Of a stretch of 64,000 nt of DNA, positions 32,805 to 43,700 are shown one piece after another; the first letter of the stretch is position 1; each line of letters begins with the position of its first letter. A program made the translations under genes and the position numbers. A model generated the notes under the pieces. It worked only from the letters and a program-made list of their open reading frames with translations, had not been told where the DNA came from and did not search any database. The DNA comes from Klebsormidium nitens (taxonomy: Eukaryota; Streptophyta; Klebsormidiophyceae; Klebsormidiales; Klebsormidiaceae): NCBI GenBank assembly GCA_000708835.1, contig DF237248.1, forward strand, positions 44,499 to 108,498, in the 5' to 3' direction.

Positions 32805-35800
32805 ATGTTTATGTGCGAGTCCTTAAAGTTCGCGCTGGTGTTGGCAACAAGTGTAGTTTTGTTGACCGCTCTTGGGGAGGCGAATGGAACGAGCAGCGGC
32901 ATGGAATTGCTTACTTGGAGGGTAAGTTCCTCGTTGCAATCTCAAGAACATTCTTGCAGTGTACTGATATACTGTGACCTTCGAGAAAATGTTTATGCTA
33001 AGAAGATACAGGGATTCAATTGATGGTATGTTACATGTCGTCAAAGAATTGCCCTCAAAAGAAGGTGGCAAAGCCTGGGCTTCCACTCACAATCTGGCTT
33101 CCCTTACTTCCTGACCAGCGATAGCTCCCTGTAGGGCAAATTTGCACTTTCTTCTGGCAGTTGTTAGCTTGTTCTTGTTGAGTTCGAGCACTGGCCTTTA
33201 TCCTGGCAACTGCAAAGCTTGCAGTTATGACGTCATTCTTGTAGAGGGGTAGAAACTTCCAACAGATTATTGCAGTAGCATGGTATGGCAAGGCAACAGA
33301 GGGGACCTCTTGGAATAAGCTTCCTACCATTACTCATCTGCCTTGTTACCTCATGGAAGTGTGGTGTCATTTCTTAGTGCTTGTAAAGGATTCCTTAGAA
33401 GTGAGTGGTATCAGGCAGTTCTTACTAAGGTGTCCCTTACGTATGCTAATTGTGATGGCAGATGAAGCCTTGTGATGACGAGTTTGAAAGACCAAGGTTT
33501 TTCGTGTTGTTATGCATGCCAGCAAGAGGACTCTTGCTCGGCGGCAAGACTACCAATTCGGGTGCTTTTTCAGAGATTGGTTCTTAGAACCTCTTGGTTC
33601 AAATGCGTTCAGAATCTGGGATGTATTTCTTCTTGCAGTCTCTTTTCCAAAACAATGCGAAAAGTTGGTGGCTTCTGAAAGTGTCTGACAGACTGCTTTT
33701 TGGTCCCAAAGAGTCCTGCTTACTTGAAGGCCGTAGCTTGTGAGGATCGTGAATGATGCCCTTCTGCATCAGTTGCGGTTTGATTCCAAAAAGGCAAATG
33801 ACAGAGGCGCAGAACCATGTAAACACAGGATGAAAGTTTCTTGAACGGGCTCCTGCGTCTTACTTGCATCTTCTGTATCATTTTCTGTTGCCTTCACTTC
33901 GCGCTGACTCTTTGTCATTGTCCAATGCTCCTTTCTGCAATCCAAGAGGCAGGGTCTACAGCACAAACTCCATTTGTTGGGGGAGCTTTCAAGAACGCCG
34001 TGCAAGAAAGAAACACGATTGAGTCTAACTAACCCTCCCTTCTCTGCTTGCAGTGGCAGAGCCTAGCCAGTATCCCTTGGGTGTCCGCTTGCCTGCCTTT
34101 CGAGTTGCTCAACTTGGCCTGGGCCCTCGCAGGACTGTTATTGTGCACATGTCCAATTTGGTCCAAGTGGTGAGCAGCTCTTCTGTTGGAGTTGAAGAGA
34201 GGACATGATTCACAATTCTTTGGGATTTTCTCAGCAATTATATATGCAGAATTGTGTCTGGGTCAAGCAGAACAGGAAGAACCGGGAGACTTTGATGTTC
34301 TATCTTGTTACGTCTGCCAGATGGCTGCCCAAGGCACATTGTATTCGTCTCCATACAACTTTTTCGTTTCGCCCTCTTATCTAATGGTGTTTGTCTTTGC
34401 AAGGCCTCCTCTGTTAAGGAGAAGGTTCTTTCAGGAGTATACAGTTGTCGAGATGCAGATGATAAATATGGAGAAGTGCCGGTTGAATGTCTGCGGACTG
34501 CTTAAATCTTCCTCAAATGAGGAGGATTTCTATGGAACTTTACAGGGACGCTCGACATTAATTCTGGAGCTTCCCTTCTTGCAGGTATGGGGCAAACCGC
34601 TTGAACATCACAACCATATTTTATGTGACGGGGTCAGCACTGGAAGCCCTTTACTTTCTGCACACCAAGGATGTAAGTTAAAAATACTGTCTTCCATTTC
34701 GTGACATTTATAAGCTGTGTAAGTCGAGATTCTATGGATTTGACCTTGATACATTTCGCAGCAGAGGGCATTGGCAGCCTTGTATTGTGAGACAGAACAA
34801 TCATATGAAAGCAATCATCTGAAAGCATATGAAAGCAATCATGAGAAAGCATATGAAGAAGCGCAGGTGGTCATTATGTCGCAGAGGAGAGGACTTGCAT
34901 CCCTTGTTGATGCAGATTTTGGGTCCATTTGTGCAGGCACTTCCTTATGTTCTGACCCGAGCTTTGCTTCTCCCAATGGCGGCCTCGTTGACTCTGCCAG
35001 CATCTTACAGGTGAGTAGCACTAAGTTTTGTTGTTGCAGCTTGTATTGTCTCTCTATCTAGTTGCTCCTTGACATGCCTTCGAGGGCGAGTCTTCGTACC
35101 ACCTTCACACAAGACTTGCTGCAATCTGCTTGACAGAACTCCTAGTCTGATACCACCCTCAAAAAAATGTCGAAGATTGCATTCCTGAAAGTGGTTTGCA
35201 CCAGAACCATTCTGCAAGAGAGCTTTAACTGACACATGAAGCCTGCCATGGACTGCTGAATGATTACTCAATAAAAATGTTTGTTCTTACAGGCTTCGGC
35301 TCTTCACCCATGTGTCAGGCCTTCTTCTCTGCATCGCCGTTGCATGCCTGCGCAGCGATGCCGCCGCTGTGTCGGCTCTCCTGTGCACTGCTCTTGTTGT
35401 GGCCTACACAACCGGAGCACTTCTACCCGACCTCTCAGGCAGGAGCGGACGGTTGGAAAGGATAGAAAAGCGGCAGATGGTTGAAGAGGCAGAGGCGGCG
35501 CCAATACTGGGGGGGGCAGATGCGGGGGAATCAGCAGAGGGGCGGAGAGATGGGAAGCATACGGAGGGGCTTTCCGAAGATAAGAAGGCGGGGATTGGCG
35601 GAGGTAGTACTGGGTATGTGGAGAAGCACGTGATTTTGGAGGGGTCCTCGTCTGAGGATGCGGGCATCTCTGGAAGACAGGGAAAGGACGAAGACTTAGG
35701 AAGAAAAGGAATGAACGAAGACCCTGAGGAAGGGGAGGGGGACGAGGAAGACGACTTTGAGGAGCGGATAATGGAACTGGCGGCAGCCCCGAAAACCGCC

Positions 35801-38800
35801 CGCGACTCATCCGAGACTATCTTCACCGGCCGTCCAAATGCCAGCGCGGCGCTCATTGACACCGCCCCGGATGCCGCAATAGCCTCGCTTCTGCGGGACC
35901 GGGCTGCGGCAAAACGTCCGTCGGGCAGCGCCAGCGAGGGGGGGTCCGCTTCCAGCGGAGAGGCCCCCCCTGGGGCGGAGAGGCCATGGTCCCGAACGCC
36001 AGGGAGTTTCGTCCTGACGAACGAGGAGCGTATGGCGACCACGACGAGTCGGCTGATCGCTCTTGCAGGCGCGGCGAGCGGGCGAGTTCCTCGTGGGGGA
36101 GTGCAGCAGCCGGATCCGGGGACTGAGAGAGGCCCCCCAACTAGGGGTGGGGGCGTTCCAGTAGCAGCACCTTCGGCAAGCCCAAGGATCTCTATAACTG
36201 GGGCCTTGCCGCCTGCTGGGGGGACTGTGGGGATGGGTCAGATGCGGTCGGCGCTTGGCAAAACAGGGCCTTCGCCGGGAAGCGGATCAGGTGTGGGGCG
36301 CGGAAGAGGTTCAGACAAACAACCTGAGGGTGGAAGCGGACTGAGCAAGCCTCCGGAGTCGAGGAAAGGCAAGGAGAAGCTGGTCGAAGAGGAGCCGGCA
36401 GAGGCCCCCCGGGGGCCTCGGGGCGCTGGAGGGGGTCTGCTCATTCTGCCCGGGATGTCGGAGCGCGAACGGGAGGCTTTGGCCGCCACGTATGCCGCCG
36501 TCTCCGCCGCCCGCGCGGCGGAGACAATGGGCGCCGCGCGACCATGGGGGACCGGCGCGGGGTTACCGTCTACCGAGCTCGACTACCGGGGTCCGGGCGC
36601 GGGGAACTGGCAGTCTCCGGCGTGGACTGGTTTGGGGGAGGAGTGGCTCGGTTGGATGCAGGACATGTTTTTCATGGGCCCGGGGTGGGACGGCGGCATC
36701 TCGCGCGCGGACGACGAACGAGAGGCGGCGGCGAAAGCGAGGGCGGCGGAGGCGGGGGCGAAAAGTGTGTTGCCGGAGGGGGCCGGGAGTGATGACGAAG
36801 ACGAGAGCGACGATGACGAGAGCTACGACTTTGCCAAGATGGAGGAGAAGTACAAGGGCCTGCTCGGGAGCATGCGGGGGTTCGGAGGCGGGGGCTTCGG
36901 GAGTAGCGGCAGCGGGGGCCGGGTTGACGTCAGCAAGGCAAACACTGACGTCATTAGGGGGGACGTGGCCCGGGGGGGCTTGGGCAGCGGAGTAAGCTTT
37001 GCGGCAGCGGCGGCGGAGCCTTCGGATGATTCAGACGAGGGAGAAGATGAGGACTCGGGTTCGGAGGACGACGATTTTGATGACCTCGTCGGCGCTTATC
37101 CGGGTCCCCTTGACCCGCTTCGTAGCCCCGCGCCAAATCCATGGGCCATCGATTTCGGGCAGCAAATAAGGTTGCTGGCAGCGATTGCGCAGCAGAAGTC
37201 TGTTGAGCCGTCGCCAGACGCCGGCAATCCGTTTTCCCTCGATATTAGCCGGCCCGGTCAATCCCCTCCTCAAAACTTGAGTGCAAGCGCTGACGCAATC
37301 ACGATCCCGCACTTTGTCCTCGATGCGAGTTCGCCCGTCCTGAAAGTTGCAACAGCGGAAGGCGAGGGTTTTCTGGAGACAAAGCCGGAACCGGCAGGAA
37401 CTGGTAACTGGTTCGAGACGACGCCCCCTGCCACTCCGCTCCCTTCTCCTTTCGGGACGGGCGGCCTTGGTCTGTTACCCGAATACGCCCCCCGATTCCC
37501 GGACGCCCAATTCCCGGGCACCTCCGCGGACGTCCTGCGCGAGGAATTAGAGGAGCGGATGCTCAGCTCGGACCGCGTGGAAGACGTGGGCGCCTACCTG
37601 TCGACCTCGGAGCGGATCACGCAGCTCCTCTCCGCCCCCGCTTTCACACTCGACGCGAGCGTGCCCGCGGGGCTGCCCGGCTTATCGGCAAGTGGTCGGG
37701 ACGCAGGCTTGGGCGCCCCCGCATTCACACTCGACGCCAGCATCTCAGCGGCCGCCCCCGCATTCACACTCAACGCCAGCATCCCAGCTGCCGCGCCCGC
37801 ATTCACACTCGACGCCAGCATCCCGGCTGCTGCGCCCCCATTCACCCTCGACGCGAGCATTCCCGCAACCAGACCGCCGGGCATTGTGCCAGGTGGTGTG
37901 AACGCGGGCTTTGGCGCTGCCGGGATGCAGGACGTGCGGGCGGCTTCCGAGCGCATCACCGAGCTCCTGGCCGCGCCAAGTTTCACTCTCGACGCCAGCG
38001 TTCCCGCCGTCCCCTTGGAAAGGGCTCAGCAAACGGGCGAGTTGAGAGGCACTAGGTTTGGAGAGGACGGCCTTCAGGGACCGAGCAGTAGTCGGGGCGG
38101 GGCAGAAAGCAGCGGCCTTCGGGGGGAGGTAGTTTCGAGAATCAGCGGCACAGGCTACGGAGGGGGCAGTGTTGGTGTTCGAGCGGAGGGCCCGCCAACC
38201 GCTAGTTTGACAGTAAGCAGCGCCCTAGCCACGGAATTGTACAATACGCCTTCAAAGGGCCCCTCCCCGGACCGGAACGACCCGTCCAGTTTGCGAGACA
38301 GGATGACGCTGCGCTCCGGCCGGTCGTACCCCTCCCCAGCGAAAGCTGCAGAGACTTCCTTTCTCAGTCCTGATGTTTCCTCTTTCAGTCGAGAGCAAAA
38401 TGAACCGAGCAGTCGGTTTCGGCGGGACGGGGAAAAAGGCGCGGGCGCGTCGGCTGACGCACGGTTGACGACTAGCAGTCGCGGGGCTCTGGGGTTTAGT
38501 CTTGACGCAAGCAGAGGTCCGGAAGACGGACACGGACCGTCTGCTTTTGCTGCGCCCACGTTTACACTGGATGCAAGCAGATCCGCGGCGAGCCCGGTAA
38601 GCGCTGGTGTCTCTTTCGTTCCGCCGATGTTCACCCTCGACGCAAGCCGACCCGCGAGGAGCACGGATGTGCCAGATGCTCCGCCTGCATTTACTCTGAA
38701 TGCAAGCAAACCGGTTGCAGCGGCGCCGGGGGGTGTGGGGGCGACCTCATTAACTCTAGACGCGAGCAAACCGGTCGCTGCTGCGCAGGGGGGTGTGGGA

Positions 38801-39004
38801 GAGGCGGCCGGGAAGAGCAGCCCCGATGGGTATGCTTGGACGCAGATGTCGGAGCGGCTCGCGCGGCGGTCAAACGGAAGGGGCATTAGCAAAGTGGACC
38901 AAGAGTGGCTTAAGGTTATGGAGAGGGTTAAGGACAAACTGCCCCAGACGCAGAGCGGGTGGAAACCGGAATTGCACATTCCCTTCGCGGCGTTGGGAAA
39001 TTAG
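32805..39004 (+). CDS. Six-TM membrane protein with giant disordered tail and FTLDAS motifs; family not recognised
   Basis: Six exons: 32805-32921, 34054-34169, 34585-34672, 34892-35010 (acceptor tentative) and 35293-39004, the last a single 3.7 kb exon, plus possibly an unseen leader exon; the listed exons give about 1383 residues. The first 200 residues hold about six hydrophobic helices, for example LKFALVLATSVVLLTAL, LLNLAWALAGLLLCTC, IFYVTGSALEALYFL and SALLCTALVVAYTTGALL. The rest is Gly/Ser/Pro/Ala-rich with three acidic clusters (EGEGDEEDDFEE, DDEDESDDDES, DEGEDEDSGSEDDD) and then about 13 F-T-L-D/N-A-S motifs. Two copies follow the phrase SERIT(Q/E)LL(S/A)AP. The C-terminus WKPELHIPFAALGN looks structured. 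I do not recognise it. A membrane anchor presenting repeated short linear motifs is the plain reading; a nuclear-envelope or nuclear-pore role is only a guess. Confidence 0.8.
34794..34858. repeat. Short tandem repeat of a catatgaaagcaatcat unit
   Basis: catatgaaagcaatcat occurs twice and a partial third copy (gaaagcatatgaag) follows, with a period near 27 bases. It lies in the intron before exon 34892-35010 of the FTLDAS gene. A second frame across it is open, but it does not join the downstream 3.7 kb frame. Confidence 0.7.
37230..38770 (+). other. FTLDAS short-motif repeat domain (about 13 copies)
   Basis: Motif variants in order: FSLDIS, FVLDAS, FTLDAS, FTLDAS, FTLNAS, FTLDAS, FTLDAS, FTLDAS, FSLDAS, FTLDAS, FTLDAS, FTLNAS, LTLDAS, roughly residues 790-1305. 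Six central copies (about 37640-38000) are close together with IPAAAP-type spacers and look recently duplicated at DNA level (cattcacactcgacgccagc). The outer ones are separated by 20-150 unrelated residues, yet the six-residue core is kept. The Phe-Thr-Leu-Asp-Ala-Ser core is conserved while the spacers drift, as expected for a binding motif under selection. Confidence 0.85.
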
Positions 39005-40744
39005 AAAGCTGTTTGGGATTGTAGATAAAGAGAGAGCCCGCTCGCTTGCTACGGCAGAGAGTTTCGCGGGCGTTCTAGAGTGTCTAGATGTACAGGGTTG
39101 GGCCGTGACTAGCACAAGTTTTGAGCAGGTTTCGTGAGTGAAGCGAGGGTGAACTTCTCGTTTGTTCTGTGTTTGCTGCTAACGTCTTCCACAAGTTAGG
39201 ATCTGCTTTGCCACTGTCTAAGCGCAAAAACTGCAAACTTATCGTTTAAGAAAAGAAGCTGGATGTTGCCGTGAGGTTAGGTCAATCACACAGGTAATAC
39301 TCTAGCAGATACAACAGTGAGTCAATTTACCAGGTATGCGGAGGTCGGATGCACGTGCGAATGAGATACTTCGAGGCGAAATCCGAGCAACGGTGTCACA
39401 TCCAGATTACCCTCCCTTGCATAGTCAGGGTCGTTCATGGTATTGGTACCGCACCGAGATTGCCTTCCCAGCCTAAGCTATTCATATCGAGGTGCCTTGG
39501 CGGTGGCGGTTACTTTCTTGTTTACATGCTCAATCGGCTGCCTGCTAAGCATGCAGGTCTTAATTTAGAAGGCGGGCCTCCCGGCACTTATGTCAACCAC
39601 CGAGGGCTATAATTATGATCGACTCGAGTATGTGGTTGGTTATAACAAAGAGCTCCACGCGGGTCACAACTAAACTGCCTGTCCCCAGTGATTACGAGGC
39701 CACTTGACTTGGGTTCGAAGGTAACCTCCAACATTTTCTACCATTCATGACGCCTTCAGTTTCATTAAGCGCGGCCCGGCCATTGAGCACGCGCCGCACT
39801 AGCAGTGGCAGTCTAAGCCTAGATCGGCCCACATGCCCAGCCGGGGATATGCAACGTATACGTTCAATCTATTATAGCAATCATGTGCCTAACTATTTGT
39901 GACACATGATCCTGGCAACTTGCGTCATGGACATTAGTATCGTACGTACAAGCCCTACGCTTGCAAGCCGTGCCACCCGGCCTGGCCCTGACATGTGCAT
40001 GCTGCATATACATGGTGAATGTACCGTCGTACATACCATGCGCTTAAACTGAGTTACCTACCTAGTTAACGGTTGCAATGTTATACTACATAGCTTTCGT
40101 AAGTCAAGTCGGACCATATATGACGGTCACATTTACAAGCTAATGGCCGACTCGATGCAGACAGGCATCGAGTCGGCCAGGCGGACAGGCGCCTGTAGTC
40201 ATTTGATGCAGGGCTCGCTAGATCAAGTAAAGTGGAGGCCCCCATGTCCGCGGCTGATCCATATTCTTCCAATATCATCGATCCAAGCCGTCAACTGGCA
40301 CAACGATGCAAATACGCATGCTAGGACGTGAGGCGCGCAACACCATCGATCAACTTAACCATCATGTGCTGCACAAATGCCATGCAGCTAGCTTTTGCCA
40401 AGCTTACCGACTAATTCGAATGATCAAGCGTCGCATGATTGCAATGGATGATTCAAAGTTCAATGGCTTTCGAACGGGTGCGTGCGTGTGGCGAAGTATA
40501 CTTTACAGCTAGTCGCGACCTCTTTGTGGATAGGTCTAGGCTAAAATACTGTGAATTTTAATGAGTTTCCACAAATATCCTCGCTGTCCTGTGGGAACGC
40601 AACTCGATCAACCCGTCAGCTGAGCAATTGCGCTCGGAACGGAAACATGGCTCCAAAAAGGGCAAGGCTTTATGGGCTCGAGGACAACTTAACTCCTCGT
40701 TCGCCACCCATCGATCTTTTGTTGCAAACGTTTCTCTAAGTTTG
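39005..40744. other. Convergent palindrome-rich spacer between FTLDAS gene and P450
   Basis: This 1.7 kb tail-to-tail gap is dense in self-complementary words (gtacgtac, gcatgc, atcgat, catatatg), with paired arms atcatgtg/cacatgat near 39880-39910 and the strong hairpin at 40144-40179. No coding exon is supported. Confidence 0.5.
40144..40179. other. Perfect 14-bp stem, 8-base loop hairpin
   Basis: The arms TGGCCGACTCGATG (40144-40157) and CATCGAGTCGGCCA (40166-40179) are exact reverse complements around the loop cagacagg. It lies about 570 bases beyond the P450 stop and 1.1 kb beyond the FTLDAS stop. Confidence 0.85.
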
Positions 40745-43700
40745 CTACCGCAAGTACACGTCGAGCAAAATGTTTTCGCTGGGCTTCAACACGATGCCGG
40801 CCCACACTTTTAGGGGCCACGTGGGCGTGTCCGGCCGCGGCTCGAACCGGAAGCTTTGGTACAGAGTGATCAGCGCTATCTGCGCCTCTTCCATGGCGAA
40901 CCTGTCGTACAAAAAGGAAAAGTGCTGCTTTGCTGTGCGGGATCAGAGAGGGGTGGTAGGTAGCAGACTGCCAGAGCGCGTCATTGTCGGAACTGATTTA
41001 AGCCTCCTCCCTTCGTAATCAAGTTAAGAAAGTCAAGAATGTAGAAGTCAGAAATTAGAGGAGTCAGAACCAAAGCGAACCGGCAAGATCAAGAGACGAG
41101 CAAGACATCCAACTCTCAATGAGCTGACGGAATTGGACAATCTGAATCCAAAGCGAAGAGGTAAGACACCGAGAGAGAAAAGGGGGGGAGTAGTCCACCG
41201 CTCGACTCACTTGAAGCCGACGCACATCCGGGGCCCCAGCCTGCACAACGGAGGGGCAGCTGACGTCAGCTGTCGTCATCCTGCGAAAAGGCTTAGGTTC
41301 CAAGGTCTTTTCTTACATGAGTCTAGGCTTAGGGTATGCAACATGTCTCTTCAATTTAGGTAAAGTAAGCTCGAGGTATGGTAAGCTCCCAGCCTAACCC
41401 TAAAAAAGTAACCCTGAGATCACCCGCTCCGCACCCTGACCCCCAAACTAACCCCACCCGTCCCAGGCGGCTTGGCTTACTCTAACCTGAATTGAAGTCT
41501 AATGAATGCAACCAGCCCGGGTGTATCAACGACCTTAAGCATCGTAACTGCAACTAATACCTCATCTAGATTCATCTTCCCCCTAACATTTGCAATCTAT
41601 CCCGGTTGCGAATGATCGAGGGACAAGCGATTCACCACAAGCAAAGTATTAGAGATTCCAACGGCAAATGGAGCTCAAACGCTCAATCTCCCCGGCCCAG
41701 CTTTCACCGTCGCTCACCCGAACGGAAGGTAGGCATACGGGTGCCGCTGGAGCGCCTCCGGGTTGTGCGGGTCGAAGCGTTCCGGCCGGAACTGTTCCGG
41801 GTCCGGAAAGTGGACCGGATTCCGGTGCACGGTCTCCGTGGCCAGCCAAACGATTGTTCCCGCCGGGATATGCGTGCCCGCCACGTGCATGTCGCGCTTG
41901 GCGGTGCGGATGAGGAGAGGACCAGTGGAGAACATGCGCAACGTCTCCTTGACGACCTGAGGAAATTAAGCAAACCGGGGTGAGGTTAAGTTACGGACAC
42001 CGGGGTGGGGTTGCGTACAGAAGTGGGGTAAGGTTTAGTAGAGGAAACCGGGGGAAAGGGTTCAGGACAGATACCGGGGCGAAATAAGGCACAGAAAACC
42101 GGAGTGAACCGTGAAGGTTAAGTACAAAACCTGGGGTGAGCTTAAGTAAGGGAAACCGGGGTGAAGTTGAATGCAGAGTGCGGGGTAAGATTAAGTGCAG
42201 GAAAGCGGGGAGAGGTAGGGTACAGGAAAGCGGGATGGGGTTAAGCACAGGGCACCGGAGTAATATCAAGTACAGGGAACCGGGATAATCACAGGAAACC
42301 GGGTTGGGGTTAACGGGGGGCGATGGGGAACGAAGCGGAAGAAGTTAAGGGAAGCGTAAAGGGGAGGGGGAATGAGTAAGAGACCGGGGCGGCGGCTCTG
42401 GCTGACCGGTGGGGGTTGAGCAGCAGGTTAGCGAAAGCGGTTTCAGTAGTCGAGCAAGTGGGGCTGGGGTTAAGTCCCATTCGCGACACTATTTAGAAGG
42501 CCCACTTTCCCCCTCAGATAGTACAGAAAGCGGTGGTCGATTCATGCGAGAGTGCGAGACTTTCAGGGAGTTTCTCTCTGGGAGCCGACTTTCTCCGGAA
42601 CGACCCGAAAAGTACGATATGGGAAGTTCAGCGTCGGCTTCAGGTGTAGAGTAGATTGCGATACTGATCCGAACGTCAATCACTTCCGGAAAGTTCCCCT
42701 TCCAAGCTGGACTACCCAAGGAACGGGGAGTGGGGAACACTTTAGGCAGAGGCGGTTGTGAGAATCTGAGCGATGGGATGTTTGGCACGACGTGCGGCGC
42801 TAACGCTTCCAAGCAGCGAGGGGAAGGTGAATACAGGATTCAAGCGATGGTACCAGGAGCAAATCTGAGGGTTTCAGAAACAAACCCCAGGGTTCCGGAC
42901 AAATCCGGAGGTTTCAAAAACCTACCTGTTCGACGTATGAATACTTTGCCAGGTCGGAGTAGCCGGGCTCCTTCACACCGGCCTTTGCATTTCGGTCGAT
43001 TTCTTTGTACACTTTGTTTCGAGCGTCCGCATGGTACGACAGGAAGAACACTGCGCGGCAGAAGGGTCTGGATTCACTCTCCTTGGTTTGAGGACACAAA
43101 TGGAGTTCAAGCTCGACGCACTTTTGGAAAGTTTGAATGACCGCTGCACGACGTACTACGTTCTGAAACCATCCGACCAACGTTTGTTTCTCCAAGCGGA
43201 TATATATAGCAATGCTGTCATTCACGTGTATATGGTATCTGCTTTGGCAGCAGGAACGACATAACTCTTCAATCTAGCAATAGTAAGCTCTAGCAATAGT
43301 AAGCTCCAACACTAACACTAAAAACCTAACCTACAAAATCACCCGCTCCGCACCCGAACCCACCCTAAGCCCCAAACTAACCCTACCCGTCCCAGGCTGG
43401 TTGGCTCCTACTGCTAAAGCTTACGATTGCTAATTTGCAGATTCTTAGGAACAACCCTCAAATGGTCATGCGGTTCTTACGGGGGCACAGCACGGCGGAC
43501 CTTTCAAGGTGTTACTGCCCAATTGTTTGGAGCAATCGCCATGTGTCCGGCTCATAAGCCCAGAATGCTAAAACGGGACCCCTTGATATCCGAATGTACG
43601 GATTCTCATCATGGAACCCCAGAAAGAAAGGACAACATCCCTCACGTATATATCGATCTCCAAAAGTGTAGGTTGCTTAATAGTCAACTGAACACTCTGA

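Noticed and set aside
34771-35061. Alternative frame through 34762-35010 (YESNHLKAYESNHEKAYEEA) as an exon
   Set aside because: Its phase at the 35010 donor does not join the 3.7 kb frame, whereas the hydrophobic frame starting near 34892 does.
35404-36042. Long minus-strand open frames opposite the FTLDAS exon (also 37594-37986 and 38155-38979)
   Set aside because: They mirror a GC-rich, repetitive plus-strand coding exon; the plus frame has a stop-free 3.7 kb run and conserved motifs.
41390-41470. Telomere-like CCTAACCC words
   Set aside because: Only isolated CCTAACCC-type words inside a small inverted-repeat element and in introns, with no uninterrupted telomeric run.
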